A stretch of DNA of 64,000 nucleotides from Polytrichum commune (taxonomy: Eukaryota > Streptophyta > Polytrichopsida > Polytrichales > Polytrichaceae), in assembly GCA_950295325.1 (NCBI GenBank), contig OX485806.1, forward strand, positions 45,937,169 through 46,001,168, in the 5' to 3' direction. Made by a program: the position numbers and the translations under genes. The notes under the pieces were generated by a model. It searched no databases. It was not told the origin of the DNA and was given only the letters and a program-made list of their open reading frames with translations. Positions 44,793-57,034 of this stretch are shown piece after piece. Numbering within the stretch: the stretch's first letter is position 1; every line of letters starts with the position of its first letter.

Positions 44793-47700
44793 ACCATCAT
44801 ACCTCTTAAAACACTAATTGACCATCCAACCGCCTTCCACTTCCTCATTGCTATTTTGCACCGCTTCTGTAGTTGTTTCTGGTAATATGTCTCCATCTAC
44901 TCTTGTTCCCGTATCATTATTTGTTTCTACCGTCATGTAGCTCCCTTTTTGTGTCGCCATACATATATCATTTTGTGCAATGTAAATGTCGTTATTCACA
45001 TGTTGTATGTGCATCAGGAATAAGAAAACAATACATTTTCTCTTAGTAACCTTGTATATTTACGAGGAATCTAGGGGGTTAAATTTTTTTCGCATGTTCT
45101 CTTCTGGCCCTTTCAATTGCATTTAGTTGTTGTCCACTATGTCAAGTAATGTAAATTACTACTTCAAGTAAAGTTGTCCAATACAACTTGCCTTATGGTG
45201 TTCTGCTTGTATGTGGATAAGGAATAATAAAATAATATTGCCTGCTTTTGCAGAATCCATGGCAAATAAACCCCAGTCCATGAACAAAAACTTTGAAATT
45301 TTCACTTCCCAATTTCTTTGGTGAAACTTGAAAGTACTAAACTTTGGTATGGGGCCATCACACCTCTGCCCATCGAAGGCTTCAACCCTCCAATTCACCA
45401 ATTTCAGCTCCTCATTAGTGTAATTTTTCTTTTGGGGGACAAGTTTTGGGGTTGTCATTTCTTTAAAAAACAATTGAATAGCCACCTTAGTTGCCTCCTC
45501 AACAAAAGGTTGTCTTTGTGCCTACACAAATGGAATCAATACTAAATCAAAATTCAATTGCCTCAATTACAAAACAATATAATTCAATGAACGCAAATAT
45601 ATCACTTACCAATATATATTTCGTAAATGCACGATCTTGTTTGTAGCGACGAAGATGTTTTCGTATGGTTGCTCTTGACAATACCTTTCTCCCTGCGCAC
45701 ATACTATAGGGGCATCAATACTTTACCAATATTATTTTGTCTGCTTCTTTTTCCTCCAAGTTCCATAGCTCCAAGTCCAACATTGCGCGCCTTGATGATC
45801 CATTCATTTTGAATCTATATTAAAGCAAATAAAATCTTGTTACTCCAAATGTGAGCTTCAATTATGTGATCATAAATGTTGGCAGAGTTGCAAAATTACA
45901 TTCCTAACAACATCAAGAGCCCCACATTTGTTGTAAGTAGTCCAGAGAATTTCTACTGTGTGTTTTTTTACCTTAAAGTGGACAGATTTACTTGACGTAG
46001 TAATTTTCATTACTTGACATAGTGAACAACAACTGAATGCAGTTGACAGGGCCAGAAGACAACATGTGAATAAAAAAGACAAGGCTTGACAGTAATCTAT
46101 ATAATCTTCATGCATAAACTAAGTGTTTGTTAGGTAATCCAGATACCTTGAGAATGGTTCCATTTGAGGCTCAGGGTTACAATTGGATCTTGGTAGATGG
46201 GAGAAGGCTTCATGAATACTTATGACCAACACATCAAATATTAGTATATTGGACAAAAGTAGCACAAACAAAATAATCACCCACATTGAGAGTGTAGGAA
46301 ACATCTAATATGGCCAGCGTTAATTTTCGTGCATAAATTTATTACGGGTTACAAATAAATGTGGCCCACAATACTAAGACTAGTTAGAGTACATTGTATT
46401 GTCTAATTAGTGTGGGCTACTACTTGGAATTACGTGTTGCTATAGCTTTTACTGAGAGCATCATTTCTCACCCAAATAAAATAAGTAGTTAGTAAGCACA
46501 CTTATCCGTATGATATAACTTTGTTGGTAAAAAAAAATCCAGGTAAAAAGATTTAGCAACACGTCACTCCAACTGGTAACCTACACTAATTAGAGAAAAA
46601 AATGTACACTGAATATGATATTTAGTGTTTGATTATATTTAGTGTTTTTACCACCCTATCCTGCTATATCCCTACTAACACCAAATTCGTGCATGTAACT
46701 TCCACATATTACCATAGTTGATATTTGGGGTTTGAGTGTACATTTAATGTTGCTTACTTTCTTAGGTTTAGTGATATTTAGTGTTTGCGCTTGTATTTAG
46801 TGTATCAAACACTAAATATCATATTTAGGGTAGTTATGGAAGGTGTAGAAAAGTCAAATTGACCCATATCCACGTCAGCAACTTCCTCTTCCAGCTGTAT
46901 TTGCCTTGACAAACAAAGGACCATAGTTACTATATGCAATTTGGTGTAAATATTTACGCAACCAAAATTACCGAGCTTTTTCGCAATGCAAGCATGTCGG
47001 CAAGTACAGGGCTACACCTATCCTGGACTAAAATCACTACATGAGGATAAAACAGATAAAACCTTTGTGAGGCCTTTGTGTTGCTGGCTTAGGGTATTAG
47101 AATGACAAGAGCAAATGCATCTCCCAAGTCCTGCTCGCGTGCCACAGCTCCAAAGCAATACAAACAGGCCTTGTAGACCACACCAAAGTGAAACCATTGT
47201 TGGAATTCAATCGTTTCCCTCAAGTACGCATGCTTTCACCTTCTAATTCACCCTTAGCCTCCACGTTGATCCCCAGATGCTCTCGGTGTGTGTGCTCAAT
47301 TGGTGATTGAAGCTCATGCAATGAAAACAAAAATGTGGGTTGTGGTAGCGTATATAGTAGACACGTGAACTGGAAGGATGAATACGTATCCTCGTTCATC
47401 CCATCCATAATAAGCTTAGGGTTTCAGGAGACACTCTTTTGCACTGCCCCAAAGTCTTGTGCGTGTCTCGGCGTCGACACGGTGTGTACATCGCTCTAAT
47501 CGATGCGGTGTGGGTGGAGTTCTCAGGTTTTCCAGTGGTTTTCGTGGTAGTCGGAACCACATCAACCCTATCATCCAAACCCAACGTTTTTCGCTTATGA
47601 ACTATGGGAGTGCTTAACCTTGCTTCACATTTATCTTGTTGGGTAATCTATATTAGACAATATTGCTCAATTCTTCGTACTCACGAGGGCATGATTTTTT

Positions 47701-49688
47701 GTCCATAGTCGTTAGACTTCAGTGTTGAATTAAAACAATGAGAATTTAGGTCGTACAAAAGGATGAAATCTCGGAAAATACTGTGGAGATGGTTTTGTTA
47801 CCCTGTGAACCCTGGACTGCCAGATCCATCTTGCTAGGTTATTGGATGGTTCTTATGGATACTATTGAGAAATAGGGTTTTGAACCACATGTTGATCTAG
47901 CAATGAATGTTATGGACCCTGGTGCATTTCTTTGGAGCACCAAATGCTATATTTAGACTTTTGCACCGGCTAGGAAAGCTAGAAACGTCTTGTAATACTA
48001 TTTGATTTGTAGGGTAAGAAGCGGTTTAATCTCGATCCTCCTCGAGGATCATTTCGCACTAAGGTTAGTTCAATCTTTGCCTGCTTAGAGACTCCAAACT
48101 TCTAAAGCTCAACACTCTTCCATGAGATTTATTCGTTGTAATAAGGGTGAATAGTTTCTATGGACTTCTATCTCCTGCTTTTATAGAGCTAAATGCTTAC
48201 TACAAGCTTCATGTGTCTTTGCTTAATACTGTTTATATTGGGTTCTTCACTTTCAGCAGACGTTGGTGGTAAGAGATGCTTACTTGCAAAGTTTTTCTTC
48301 TTGAAATTAAAACTATCACGTATAGTTGTGCACTTTGCATGCTTTTGGAAGTTGAAAGCTCTTGGGGTTTTGTGAGATTTGTTAAAATTGTTGATTTGAA
48401 GGTTAGGAGATGTTGGGGATTTCATGTATCAGTCAATAAATGGCTTACAAATTCATGATAAACTTCCACTAACTGCTTTTCAAAGATATAGTGTATATGT
48501 AGTTGGATACAAAGAGACTCATTATCACTGTCAACTGATGAATTCCATGCACCAGATGACTTTGTCTGGCTTACTCCAACTTTTTAATCATTTCTTCAAA
48601 ACGGAGACCACCATCACCTGGAGAACGTAGTAGTAGTTCAACAAATACTCTACATCCCCTGCTAATTTGAAAAGTTATTGACCTTGGGAGGTGAGCCACA
48701 TGCAATTCATTTTCTTCAAATTAGCTTGCTTTTAGCATATGCATGTAATCCTTTAAGCATGCCTTCCAAGTCCATAGGAACTTACAATTCCATGAGTGTA
48801 GTTTTGTCGTCTTTATGCCCATCACAGTGGCTTGGTCAATATCATGAATCATATTGAAATTTCAGTCTACCGTCATGTAGCAACATCACCAGAATTACCT
48901 CCAATCACTTGTTTGAAAGCTACACTAAATATTGTCTTTAATGTGGTAATTTATAAAAAAAATCTTGTGTATTTTGAATCTTGGATGAGTCAAAAATCCG
49001 CCAGCTCCTAAACTCCTGTAAGATTCGTTGATTCTTATAGATTACTTGTGGTGCCGCATTGAGGCCATATGTATCTTTGACCAGCTACTTCTGATTCTTT
49101 CTTGTGCACATGACCTGTGAATCCTTTCGATGTCATTTGTTCTAACAGAAACGTCTTTTGTAAAACCATTCAATCAAGGACCTACAAGAAGGTAGCGTAT
49201 TAGGTTTTTTTGGTGCAGAGCTGTTGCATCCACCAGGGGGCTCCATAGAAAAATCATTGTGAATATTCCAAAATTTCCAAACACTACCAAAATTTCCTGC
49301 ATCTTGGTTTATTGTAGTATGGCATACATTATAAGGCTCACCTGCTAGTGGATTTTATGTTATGCTCATTTTACATACAACAATACATGATTGCATGCAA
49401 CCTAAGCCCTTAAGTGAACCCCATGGTACTCGCTATAGTAAACGTATTCATTTGCATTCAAAACATGGCACTTGGCAAAGTCATATACACTTCACTACTA
49501 GTAATACATAATATAGACATACGACAACCACATGACCTCACAACGTAGGCCAAAAACCACTACTTGATGTAAACATTACTCCACTTACTAAAGTAGATAT
49601 CACGACATGAAGTAAGAAATATATGTCATTGTTGTATTTATTTAATTATAGCAGTCACAGACGCTTATTATGTAACGTTATTGACTTT
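44793..49688. other. AT-rich stretch, no recognised gene
   Basis: 44,800-45,060 on minus has a Thr/Asn/Glu-rich frame, perhaps the N-terminus of the CACTA protein. 45,159-45,485 on minus has a frame (W-R-V-E-A-F-D-G-Q-R-C) that I do not recognise. 47,220-48,700 contains only short frames on both strands. An inverted repeat at 46,612-46,826 is listed separately. Nothing else can be supported. Confidence 0.4.
46612..46826. repeat. Short inverted-repeat unit, MITE-like
   Basis: Arms of about 22 bp, AATATGATATTTAGTGTTTG-AT, at 46,612-46,634 and in inverse at 46,804-46,826, with further TTTAGTGTTT copies inside. Total about 215 bp, AT-rich. No target duplication was established, so it may be a MITE remnant or an independent palindrome. 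Confidence 0.5.
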
Positions 49689-50977
49689 TGTGAGCCCTTA
49701 ACCCCCACCCTTGAGCGTCGTAATCCGGGTGAAGGCCTAAGGCTCGCATGGACTCAACCGTTGTGCTTCGCTAGTTTAACTCATCATCCATTGCACCAAC
49801 AATGTGAATATCACTTGCATAATTTTACTCAAAAGGAATCAAGGTTGTGAGCATTTAAAAATGCTTTCCTTCCTTGTAACTGTTGCCAACCAACCTGAAT
49901 TATCAAGTCTCACACATCACAATAAAAACCCTCAAATGTGAATTGCTAATGCTGAGGCCTTGGCCTCACTAATGCTAACAGTCAACTTACCCTACTCTTA
50001 CAACCTTTCCTAATCAATCCACACTAATCCCTTAGCTTCCAACCACACTCTCTGTCCTTCAATTCCCTGAGAGGGTTCGCTCCTCCTTGCAGCTGCCGCA
50101 ACCCAGCCCTCACAGTTGCTGCCACATTTGGCAGCCTCAAAACCCAAGGTTGTGCCTAGTTCGATAGTCCTCTCACTCCTGGGTTAGTCTTCCTTCCTCA
50201 CTCCTCGGACCGGCTACCTTGGGTTCTAGGATTTTAGTGTTCGGCCATGTAGCCGGTAGGAAATTTATCTGATCTTTGTTGCACCCAAGCTGATAAGTCG
50301 AATGGAACCTAATGACTCCGCTGCCGAAGAGCCTCTTTGGTGTGCTTGGTTGCGGCACATGAGATCAGTCAACCAGCTCCGATTTCCACTTCGGCAGCTG
50401 GAATTCTTACCTCTTGACTTCCCCGAATCTCCTTCCAAGCCTGCAGATGTGAATCCTCTTTCCAAGCCTATTGATTCAAGTAGCATTGCCCACACAACTG
50501 CTCTTTCTGCCCTTACTACCCATATTTAGAACAAACACTTATCTCATGCCCAACCATCTGCTGAATGCCCTTCCTCCCTTCGGTAGACTCCTCATGCCCA
50601 ACACTTGCATCAAGCTCCAGATTTCCACTACCCAGCAATGCAGCACCAGAAGCGCCTAAGAAAAACGAATCTCAAAATAAAAGAACCATACCCAATTCGA
50701 ACAGTAACCGAGCCCATTTAAGCTACGTAAACCCTAGGTTACAAGGCCTAAGGTCCGCGACTAAGGAACCCCTTCAATTACCTCCCAGATAATTTTCTTA
50801 CCCCCACTTCCACTATTCAAGTACTAAGTACGAACATCATGTGTCTAAACTTAATTTCAACACAACTACAAATCTCCACTTTTTTGATGTTTTATTTATT
50901 TTTTAAAAACCCAAAACCTAAGCTTTAATGTATTTTTCAGCTTGAGAACACATGTGGGCACATAGTTTGGGCTCACA
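49689..50977 (-). mobile_element. Solo LTR, family 2 (1,289 bp), TSD ACTTT/ACTTC
   Basis: Plus strand starts TGTGAGCCCTTAACCCCC and ends GTTTGGGCTCACA. Flanks are ACTTT (49,684-49,688) and ACTTC (50,978-50,982), 4 of 5 identical. The end of this plus-strand sequence equals the inverted start of the LTR at 18,224, whose element is on +, so the sense strand here is minus. No internal region is attached. Open frames inside are incidental. Confidence 0.88.
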
Positions 50978-51435
50978 ACTTCCCACATTGTTGTCCGCGA
51001 TTATGGAAAACAGTAATGTGGGAAAATTAATTCAACTAATCTTCGTCACGTGGAAACATATTTGTTTCAACCCTGTTGTTAATGTTGATTAGTAATTTGG
51101 AATGTATGTATATGCATTACACATGATATGACTTTGTGTAGTGAAGTGCAAACACCATACATGACTAGTGCCAGTGCCATGAGTCCACTAGGCTTAGTTA
51201 TATGGACGTGTGTCTTATCTTACCTATCTTGACGAGACGTAATGAAGTAGGAAATGACTTTATAAAATAAAGTACGCAGAGCACCCCAAACTTCAGTGCC
51301 ATTGGGAACGTGTCCATTGGGAACGTCCTGTCCGACATGACTACGACCATACTTTACTGCTTGTCCTGGTTTTCTCATTTGTAGAAGTTGAAAAACCCAG
51401 TTGTAGAAGACGTATTTTGTTGTAATGAGTATACA

Positions 51436-51955
51436 TTTTTGTTTAGCCGTTGGGGCTAGAAACCCCCAACCACTTCAACCCCCATAACTTTGTCATATGA
51501 TATCTCCTACTATCAAACGACCATTTCATTGGCATCTCATCTTTGCGTAAATGCGGATGGATCTTTCATTTGCCCCATAGAGGCAAGTATTGAGGAAGTT
51601 ATGGTTGTTCAAACCTTGGTAGTCCCAAGCGCCACTCCTTAGTCATTGTTGTCCAAGGGCATTGTCCCTGGGCAACGTCCCACTCAATTTGCCATATCTC
51701 CTAGCTCACACCTCCAATTGAGCTGTTACTTGAGCATTTTGGAATTAGGGTGCTACAAGCTACTTACATTTATGGCGTTACCTTTGTGACTCCTAGTCTC
51801 CGTGGATGGGAGGCGTTCCCAACGTCCAAGGCCCTCACCCACACTAGAATCACTTGGGCCCTCTCAGCAATGGCGCCACGAGTCCCAAGTGTCATTCCGC
51901 GGTCCCCCTTATGCCCATAGTTTGTCAGGCACTCCTCATGGGGAGGTGTGCGACA
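51436..51955 (-). mobile_element. LTR family 1 fragment
   Basis: Homologous to the other family-1 LTRs from the TAGCCGTTGGGGCTAGAA block to the GGTGTGCGACA end at 51,955. The TGTCGCGACC half is missing, so it is truncated at about 51,436. No duplicate flanks. 50,983-51,435, between the two LTRs, holds no readable gene. Confidence 0.82.
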
Positions 51956-52009
51956 TGTGTCAAAGATATTGGACCAACATAGTGTGCATATCAAACCATT
52001 GTTGCTATG

Positions 52010-52290
52010 CTTAAAGCTTAAATGCTTAAGAAATTGTTTTGGGCAAAGACGGTAGTAAATAGGGTTTTGTACTCCATTACAACCAAAGAAATGAGGAGGG
52101 GGACATGGTTTGTGTCTGGAAGCACTCCTTATGCAAAGGTTTCGGAGGAGATGAAGGGCAAACGCGATGCAAATGGTAACAAATGTGTGTTTCTTAGATG
52201 TAACAAAGGTATGAAGCCTTATAGACTGATGTATTTTGAAAAAAAAATCATAGAAAACATAGATGTTGTGTTATGAAAGATAATAAGAGC
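52010..52290 (+). pseudogene. Ty1/copia integrase C-terminal fragment
   Basis: Frame from about 52,010 includes L-K-K-L-F-W-A-K-T-V-V-N-R-V, T-T-K-E-M, K-C-V-F-L-R-C and K-P-Y-R-L-M-Y-F-E-K-K-I-I. It lines up with the same region of the copia fragment at 2,600-2,930 and has lost a block in the middle. The 52,290-53,040 stretch after it has only short, unsupported frames. Confidence 0.75.
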
Positions 52291-53039
52291 ATTAATAACG
52301 ATTTGGAAATGAGTCTAAGTGGTGATGGTGGTCGAATCTTCCAAATTGCCTGTGTTTGATGGCGGTGGATGGAAGCAAACAAATGGGAGGTAATGGAGCT
52401 ACAACTGAGGAACCACGTGAAAGGTTGGTTAACGCCAAAGTTATTGTTGAGAGTTTTGGCGAGGACCAGTGATATCCCACAAAGGACCAACAACCGCTTG
52501 GAAAATGGTGGAAGAACCACATTATGCTTCAACATGTTGAAGAACGCGCCAATGTGGCAATATTAGGAGGTTTTTTGAGTTGGAATGAAGCAATTAGGCA
52601 TAATATGCAGAAACTTATGCACAATGTTAGAATATCACTATATAGAATTGAGAAATGAAGAAACTACAAGTCTTTGACTAGTCGGAAAGTGGGAGTATTG
52701 AAGGCGGGGCATCTAATTGCTCATTGTCATAGAAATGTAATACAAGAAGTCCTAAGGCTGTAATAAATTTACAAGGCTAGTTCGTTGTGGAAGAAAAGTT
52801 ATACCATATTGTTTGTATCAACCAAAGTGACAATGAGCAATAAAAGGCAAAGCAAAGGGTTGAGGAGGTCATCCCACTCCAAACATTATTAATATGCCTT
52901 TGTATATGTGTAATGTTTTTTTGCAATCTCATTTTTAGCCCTATTGGGTTCCTATAAAAAATCACATCAAAGTTGTTGAGGTACGGTTTTTTACCAAACT
53001 CTAACACAACACAACCTAATAACACACCTTTTAAGACTG

Positions 53040-53890
53040 CCATATATAGTTTGGTTGCATTGAAAGCTAGGCCATTCTACCTAACTAAATGAAACACTCT
53101 TAAAGCATGGTGAGATGAAAGGCTTTGATCGTTTGGATGCTAAAAAAATCAATAAATACCGACATGGAATTGTGTAGGAGGTCAAAGAAGATGGAGGTCA
53201 TCACACGTTGAAATGTTGCCGATGCATTACATAGACCAAAAGGCATTACTGCGTAAATGAATGTACCTCAAGGCGTCGTGAATGATGTCTTGTGATAGTT
53301 TTTGGGATCAATGGACATTTGGTTATAGCCAGAGTAGTTGTCCATAAAAGTGCACAACTCATGCATGGTCACCTCATCTAAAATTTGGTTTACAAAGTAA
53401 AATGGGAAATGGTGTTTTTGCATGGCCTTGTTGAGGTGTCTATAGTCAATACACACCCTTACTTTTGTTTCTTCTTCTTTATCAACCCTATAGGAAAAAC
53501 CCAATCCAAAATCTTTACGGTTTTGATGAAATCGGCTTCAAGGAGTTTATTAAGTTCTATCTTCACTTTTAATTGAAGTCGTAGATTCCATTGGCATTTT
53601 TTTTGGAAAACCGGTAGAGCATTGGGAATCAAAATGATGGTGTGTTGGGTTATTTAAAGCGGTATGCCTTTAAGGTCTTCATTGGGCCATGTGAAAATGT
53701 CTCTAAACTCCAAAACGAGGTTGCGATATTCATCCACTTTGTTGGGGCAAAGTTGATATCCCATTTTGCCTAACCAGTTTTCTTTTCTTTTGAGCGACAC
53801 TTCCACCTCTTGCCAATCCTTGCCCGCAATGTGTATGGAGTTTGTAGGTCCATGATACCAATATTTTGGCATAGATGGATAGATATGAAA
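53040..53890 (-). pseudogene. Ty3/gypsy reverse transcriptase fragment
   Basis: On minus: linker D-I-F-T-W-P-N-E-D-L-K-G-I-P-L (53,872-53,654), then R-V-C-I-D-Y-R-H-L-N-K-A, H-H-F-P-F-Y-F, M-D-N-Y-S-G-Y-N-Q-M and K-T-S-F-T-T-P (53,504-53,268). A frame change leads toward the P-F-G-L...F-Q-R region by 53,200. The catalytic Y-x-D-D is not clearly readable. It differs from the RT at 1,439 and belongs to another gypsy lineage. 53,950-54,235 upstream has no recognisable protease. Confidence 0.85.
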
Positions 53891-54234
53891 GTTGATCCTT
53901 ACTTGGAGGTTTTACATAAATGTAAAAGAGGAAGAATGATATCTTCTTCATTCACGAGGTCGCAAATGTAATGTGGTTGGGTGCAGTTGCATTGTGGGTG
54001 TATACCAACTTGATAGGGATGTCATCTACAATGGCGGCAAAGTTGGAGTCCATCGTTCACTACAAGTCTAATTGTCATAGAGTGGATGGTGTGGACTACC
54101 TCTTCCATAATTTCCTTTCGGAAATTCACCAGCCACCGCATGAATGTTTTGATATATTGTATGATATTGTTCAAAGGGTTTGGTGGTGGAATTTTTTGAA
54201 AAAGGAATTGGCATCGTACAAGGTGCCAAGTTAG

Positions 54235-56086
54235 GTGGGATGACTATTGGCAATCCTCGAGGTACCATCATGGCATCCATTTAGGTTGCCATGTGTGAAG
54301 GACTAGTGAATGGAGTGTGTGGCAAATTGATGAGATTTTGTCCCACCTGTCTTGTAATTTCAACTTTTATTTGACGTCTAGAGGTATTGATTCGAAAATG
54401 GATTGGCATACACTTTAATTTAAGGGATCAAATTATGATCATTTGGAAATCAAGAGTTTTTTTATTTAGTCTTCATTTATTTATATTGGTGATCACATGA
54501 ATGATTAATACATTATGTAATTGATGATGAAATATAAGGTATAGCTTTTGTAAAAATTAAGAGAAATTTGGTTTGTAAAAAATCACCTTTACAACCATTT
54601 TTGATTCTACATATTTCTTAAACAAATCATTTTACTTCACATCCATTCCATAAGGTTTTAATCGTGTAAAGATAATGCCTTTGTTTTTATTTGGATGTGG
54701 TACACAGGTCCAATGATGAAACATTTCAAAACCATGTGTCAGTTATTAAAGTGGTAGAATCACGCATCCACCTTGGCTTATTCATAAGTGACTTGTCGCA
54801 AACAAGGGGTTACAATTAATTTTTGTGTATAGTTTAATTAATCAACTAATTACACATGGACATACCACAAAATATGTGATGGACACGGTTCACAACAATT
54901 TGGATGTTTAATCTATTGCTTTTGAAATTATTGGATGTTGGGCTATCACTGACAATATTGATGGACCAATGACAAATCAAATATCGTTGGGCATTAATCC
55001 AATTTTTTCATCACAAAACCGTTCAATTGTTTTGACAAAACAACTACCATATACACACAAAGGGTTCCAATCAAAATCCCAAGATTTGGAAATCCCCCTT
55101 GGCATTCAATTATAATTCTTATCCTTCATTGAACTACAATAAAATATAGAAGGGTTTGTAGATATACCTTAAGGTAAGTAGCCTAGTCGCACTCCTTCCG
55201 ATGTTTTTCACCTAAACTTAAATTTTGGAATTTGAAACTCACCTTACTTGAAGGTCAACTTTGTTAGCTTCAAAGTTTAAGCTCTAAGCTCCAACTCCAA
55301 GCTTCACTCCAAGACCCAACTCCAATCTCCACGTTTATGCAAAAAATTCAACACAACGAAAAATCTAAAAGCACCCACTTTTAGCGGACGTGCCAAAAAT
55401 GTGGTAACAATTATTACTCCAACCAAAGAAACAATCCATAATATTGGCCAGATCAGTGCATCATTCTAGTGCCTCCAAGCAATGATTTTCAATTTCCCAC
55501 AATCATTCAAATGCATCACCTTATTCCGTGCAACACATTCATTTGTGTTTTCTAGTAGTTACAACAAATAGTAAAATTTATGTGGAAAAACTTTGTGGAT
55601 TTGTAAACCTGAAAGGCATTCCATGCAAAAATGTTTTTTTAAACTAAACAAACTAGTGTTTACTATAGCTTCCTCACAAAACTTTGCAATTTCTTTGAGT
55701 TCAATCTGAAAATATTGTAACCCTAACTATAATATAGGATTGTAAATGGTCAAAAACACACCCAAAGACGGTTATTCTAGAAATATTGCTAAGTGAACCA
55801 ATTTTCAAAGTAAATATACCTTTTAGATTTCACCTATTTGAAGTACCGAGGCCTTAAAGTGACACCTAAAAAATGTAGTTATTTAAAGTTTATATATATT
55901 GGAAAGAATAATAATTTTTTAAAAAATTATAAAAAAATTCACATGCAACCTACAAATTTTATAAATTTGTTTTAAAAAATGAACATTATACTCCCCATTA
56001 AGGGATCCATTGAAATGGGATTGCTAGGTGAAAATTACCACCAAATAATCTTATTTTGCAATATTGGTTTTTGAATGGTAAACCAT
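54235..56086. other. AT-rich stretch, nothing recognised
   Basis: No frame over about 60 codons with meaning, no repeat structure with clear ends, and no RNA gene. Probably old decayed repeat DNA. Confidence 0.5.
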
Positions 56087-57034
56087 TGTCGCGCACCAAA
56101 CGGACCCCAAAGTAACACCCGAGAATTGTGGTGCCATAATTGACAGGGCCCAAGTGATCCTAGTGTGTATGAGGGCCCCATGTGTTAAGAACGCCTTCCA
56201 CACATGGAGATTGGGAGTCGTAAGGGTGAGGCCATAAGCATTGGATAGCTTACGATGTCCAAAAACTAAAAAACTCAAGAACATCCCAATCCGATGTGTG
56301 AGCTAGGAGATATCGCAATTTGAATGGGGTTTTTCCTAGGGACAATGCTTTGGGAGAATAGTGACCTGGGACTAGCACCCTATACTGCCGGGGTTAGAAC
56401 AACCGTAACTTCCTCAATATTTGCCCAAATGGGGCACAAGACGAGTCAATAAAAATTTACACATAGAGTAAATGTCAATGGAGTGTTTGTTTGATAGCAT
56501 CAAAGATCATACAAAGAAGTTATGAAGGTCTTAAGATGTTGGGGGCTTCCAACCCCAACGGCTAAGGTAAGAAAATATCTACCTAGCCCCAATTCTTAAG
56601 AAAAAATCAAAAGGTTAATGATGGGACATGGGTCCTGCCAAAAGTCCTAGAAGCTTATATGGGTGAGGCGGCATTGTCGATCGACCGCACCCAAGGCCAA
56701 ACAGTGCAGCCTCCACAGGCGTTGGCCCAACGTGGAGGCATAGTTGCCAAATACTCCTTGGGTTGTTGTAGTGTTGCTCCTGATAATGCGATGATCAATT
56801 CAAGATTGGACTTTCTTGGATGGAAATCCACACCTAACCATTGGCTACCTACTAAGGGGAGAATCTCGAATGCATGTGTAAGAAGGTTGGTCACCTAGCT
56901 ATGAGCTTGGTCGTCCAAGGTACTAGAAGTTAACAATTTGCATGGGTGAAATGTGAAAGGTTATCGGTCGTGATATTTGCTAGATTTGACAAACAATCAA
57001 TATAAATTAAAGGTAGCTAACGAGGGTTGTGACA
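56087..57034 (+). mobile_element. Solo LTR, family 1 (948 bp), TSD ACCAT/ACCAC
   Basis: Plus strand starts TGTCGCGCACC and ends GAGGGTTGTGACA. Flanks are ACCAT (56,082-56,086) and ACCAC (57,035-57,039), 4 of 5 identical. It shares the CTTATATGGGTGAGGCGGC and TTGTAGTGTTGCTCC blocks with the copy at 3,155, in the same orientation. More diverged than the others, so it is older. Confidence 0.88.

Noticed and set aside
48189-48630. Overlapping frames on both strands suggesting a small gene
   Set aside because: Hydrophobic or low-complexity translations without start context or homology that I recognise.
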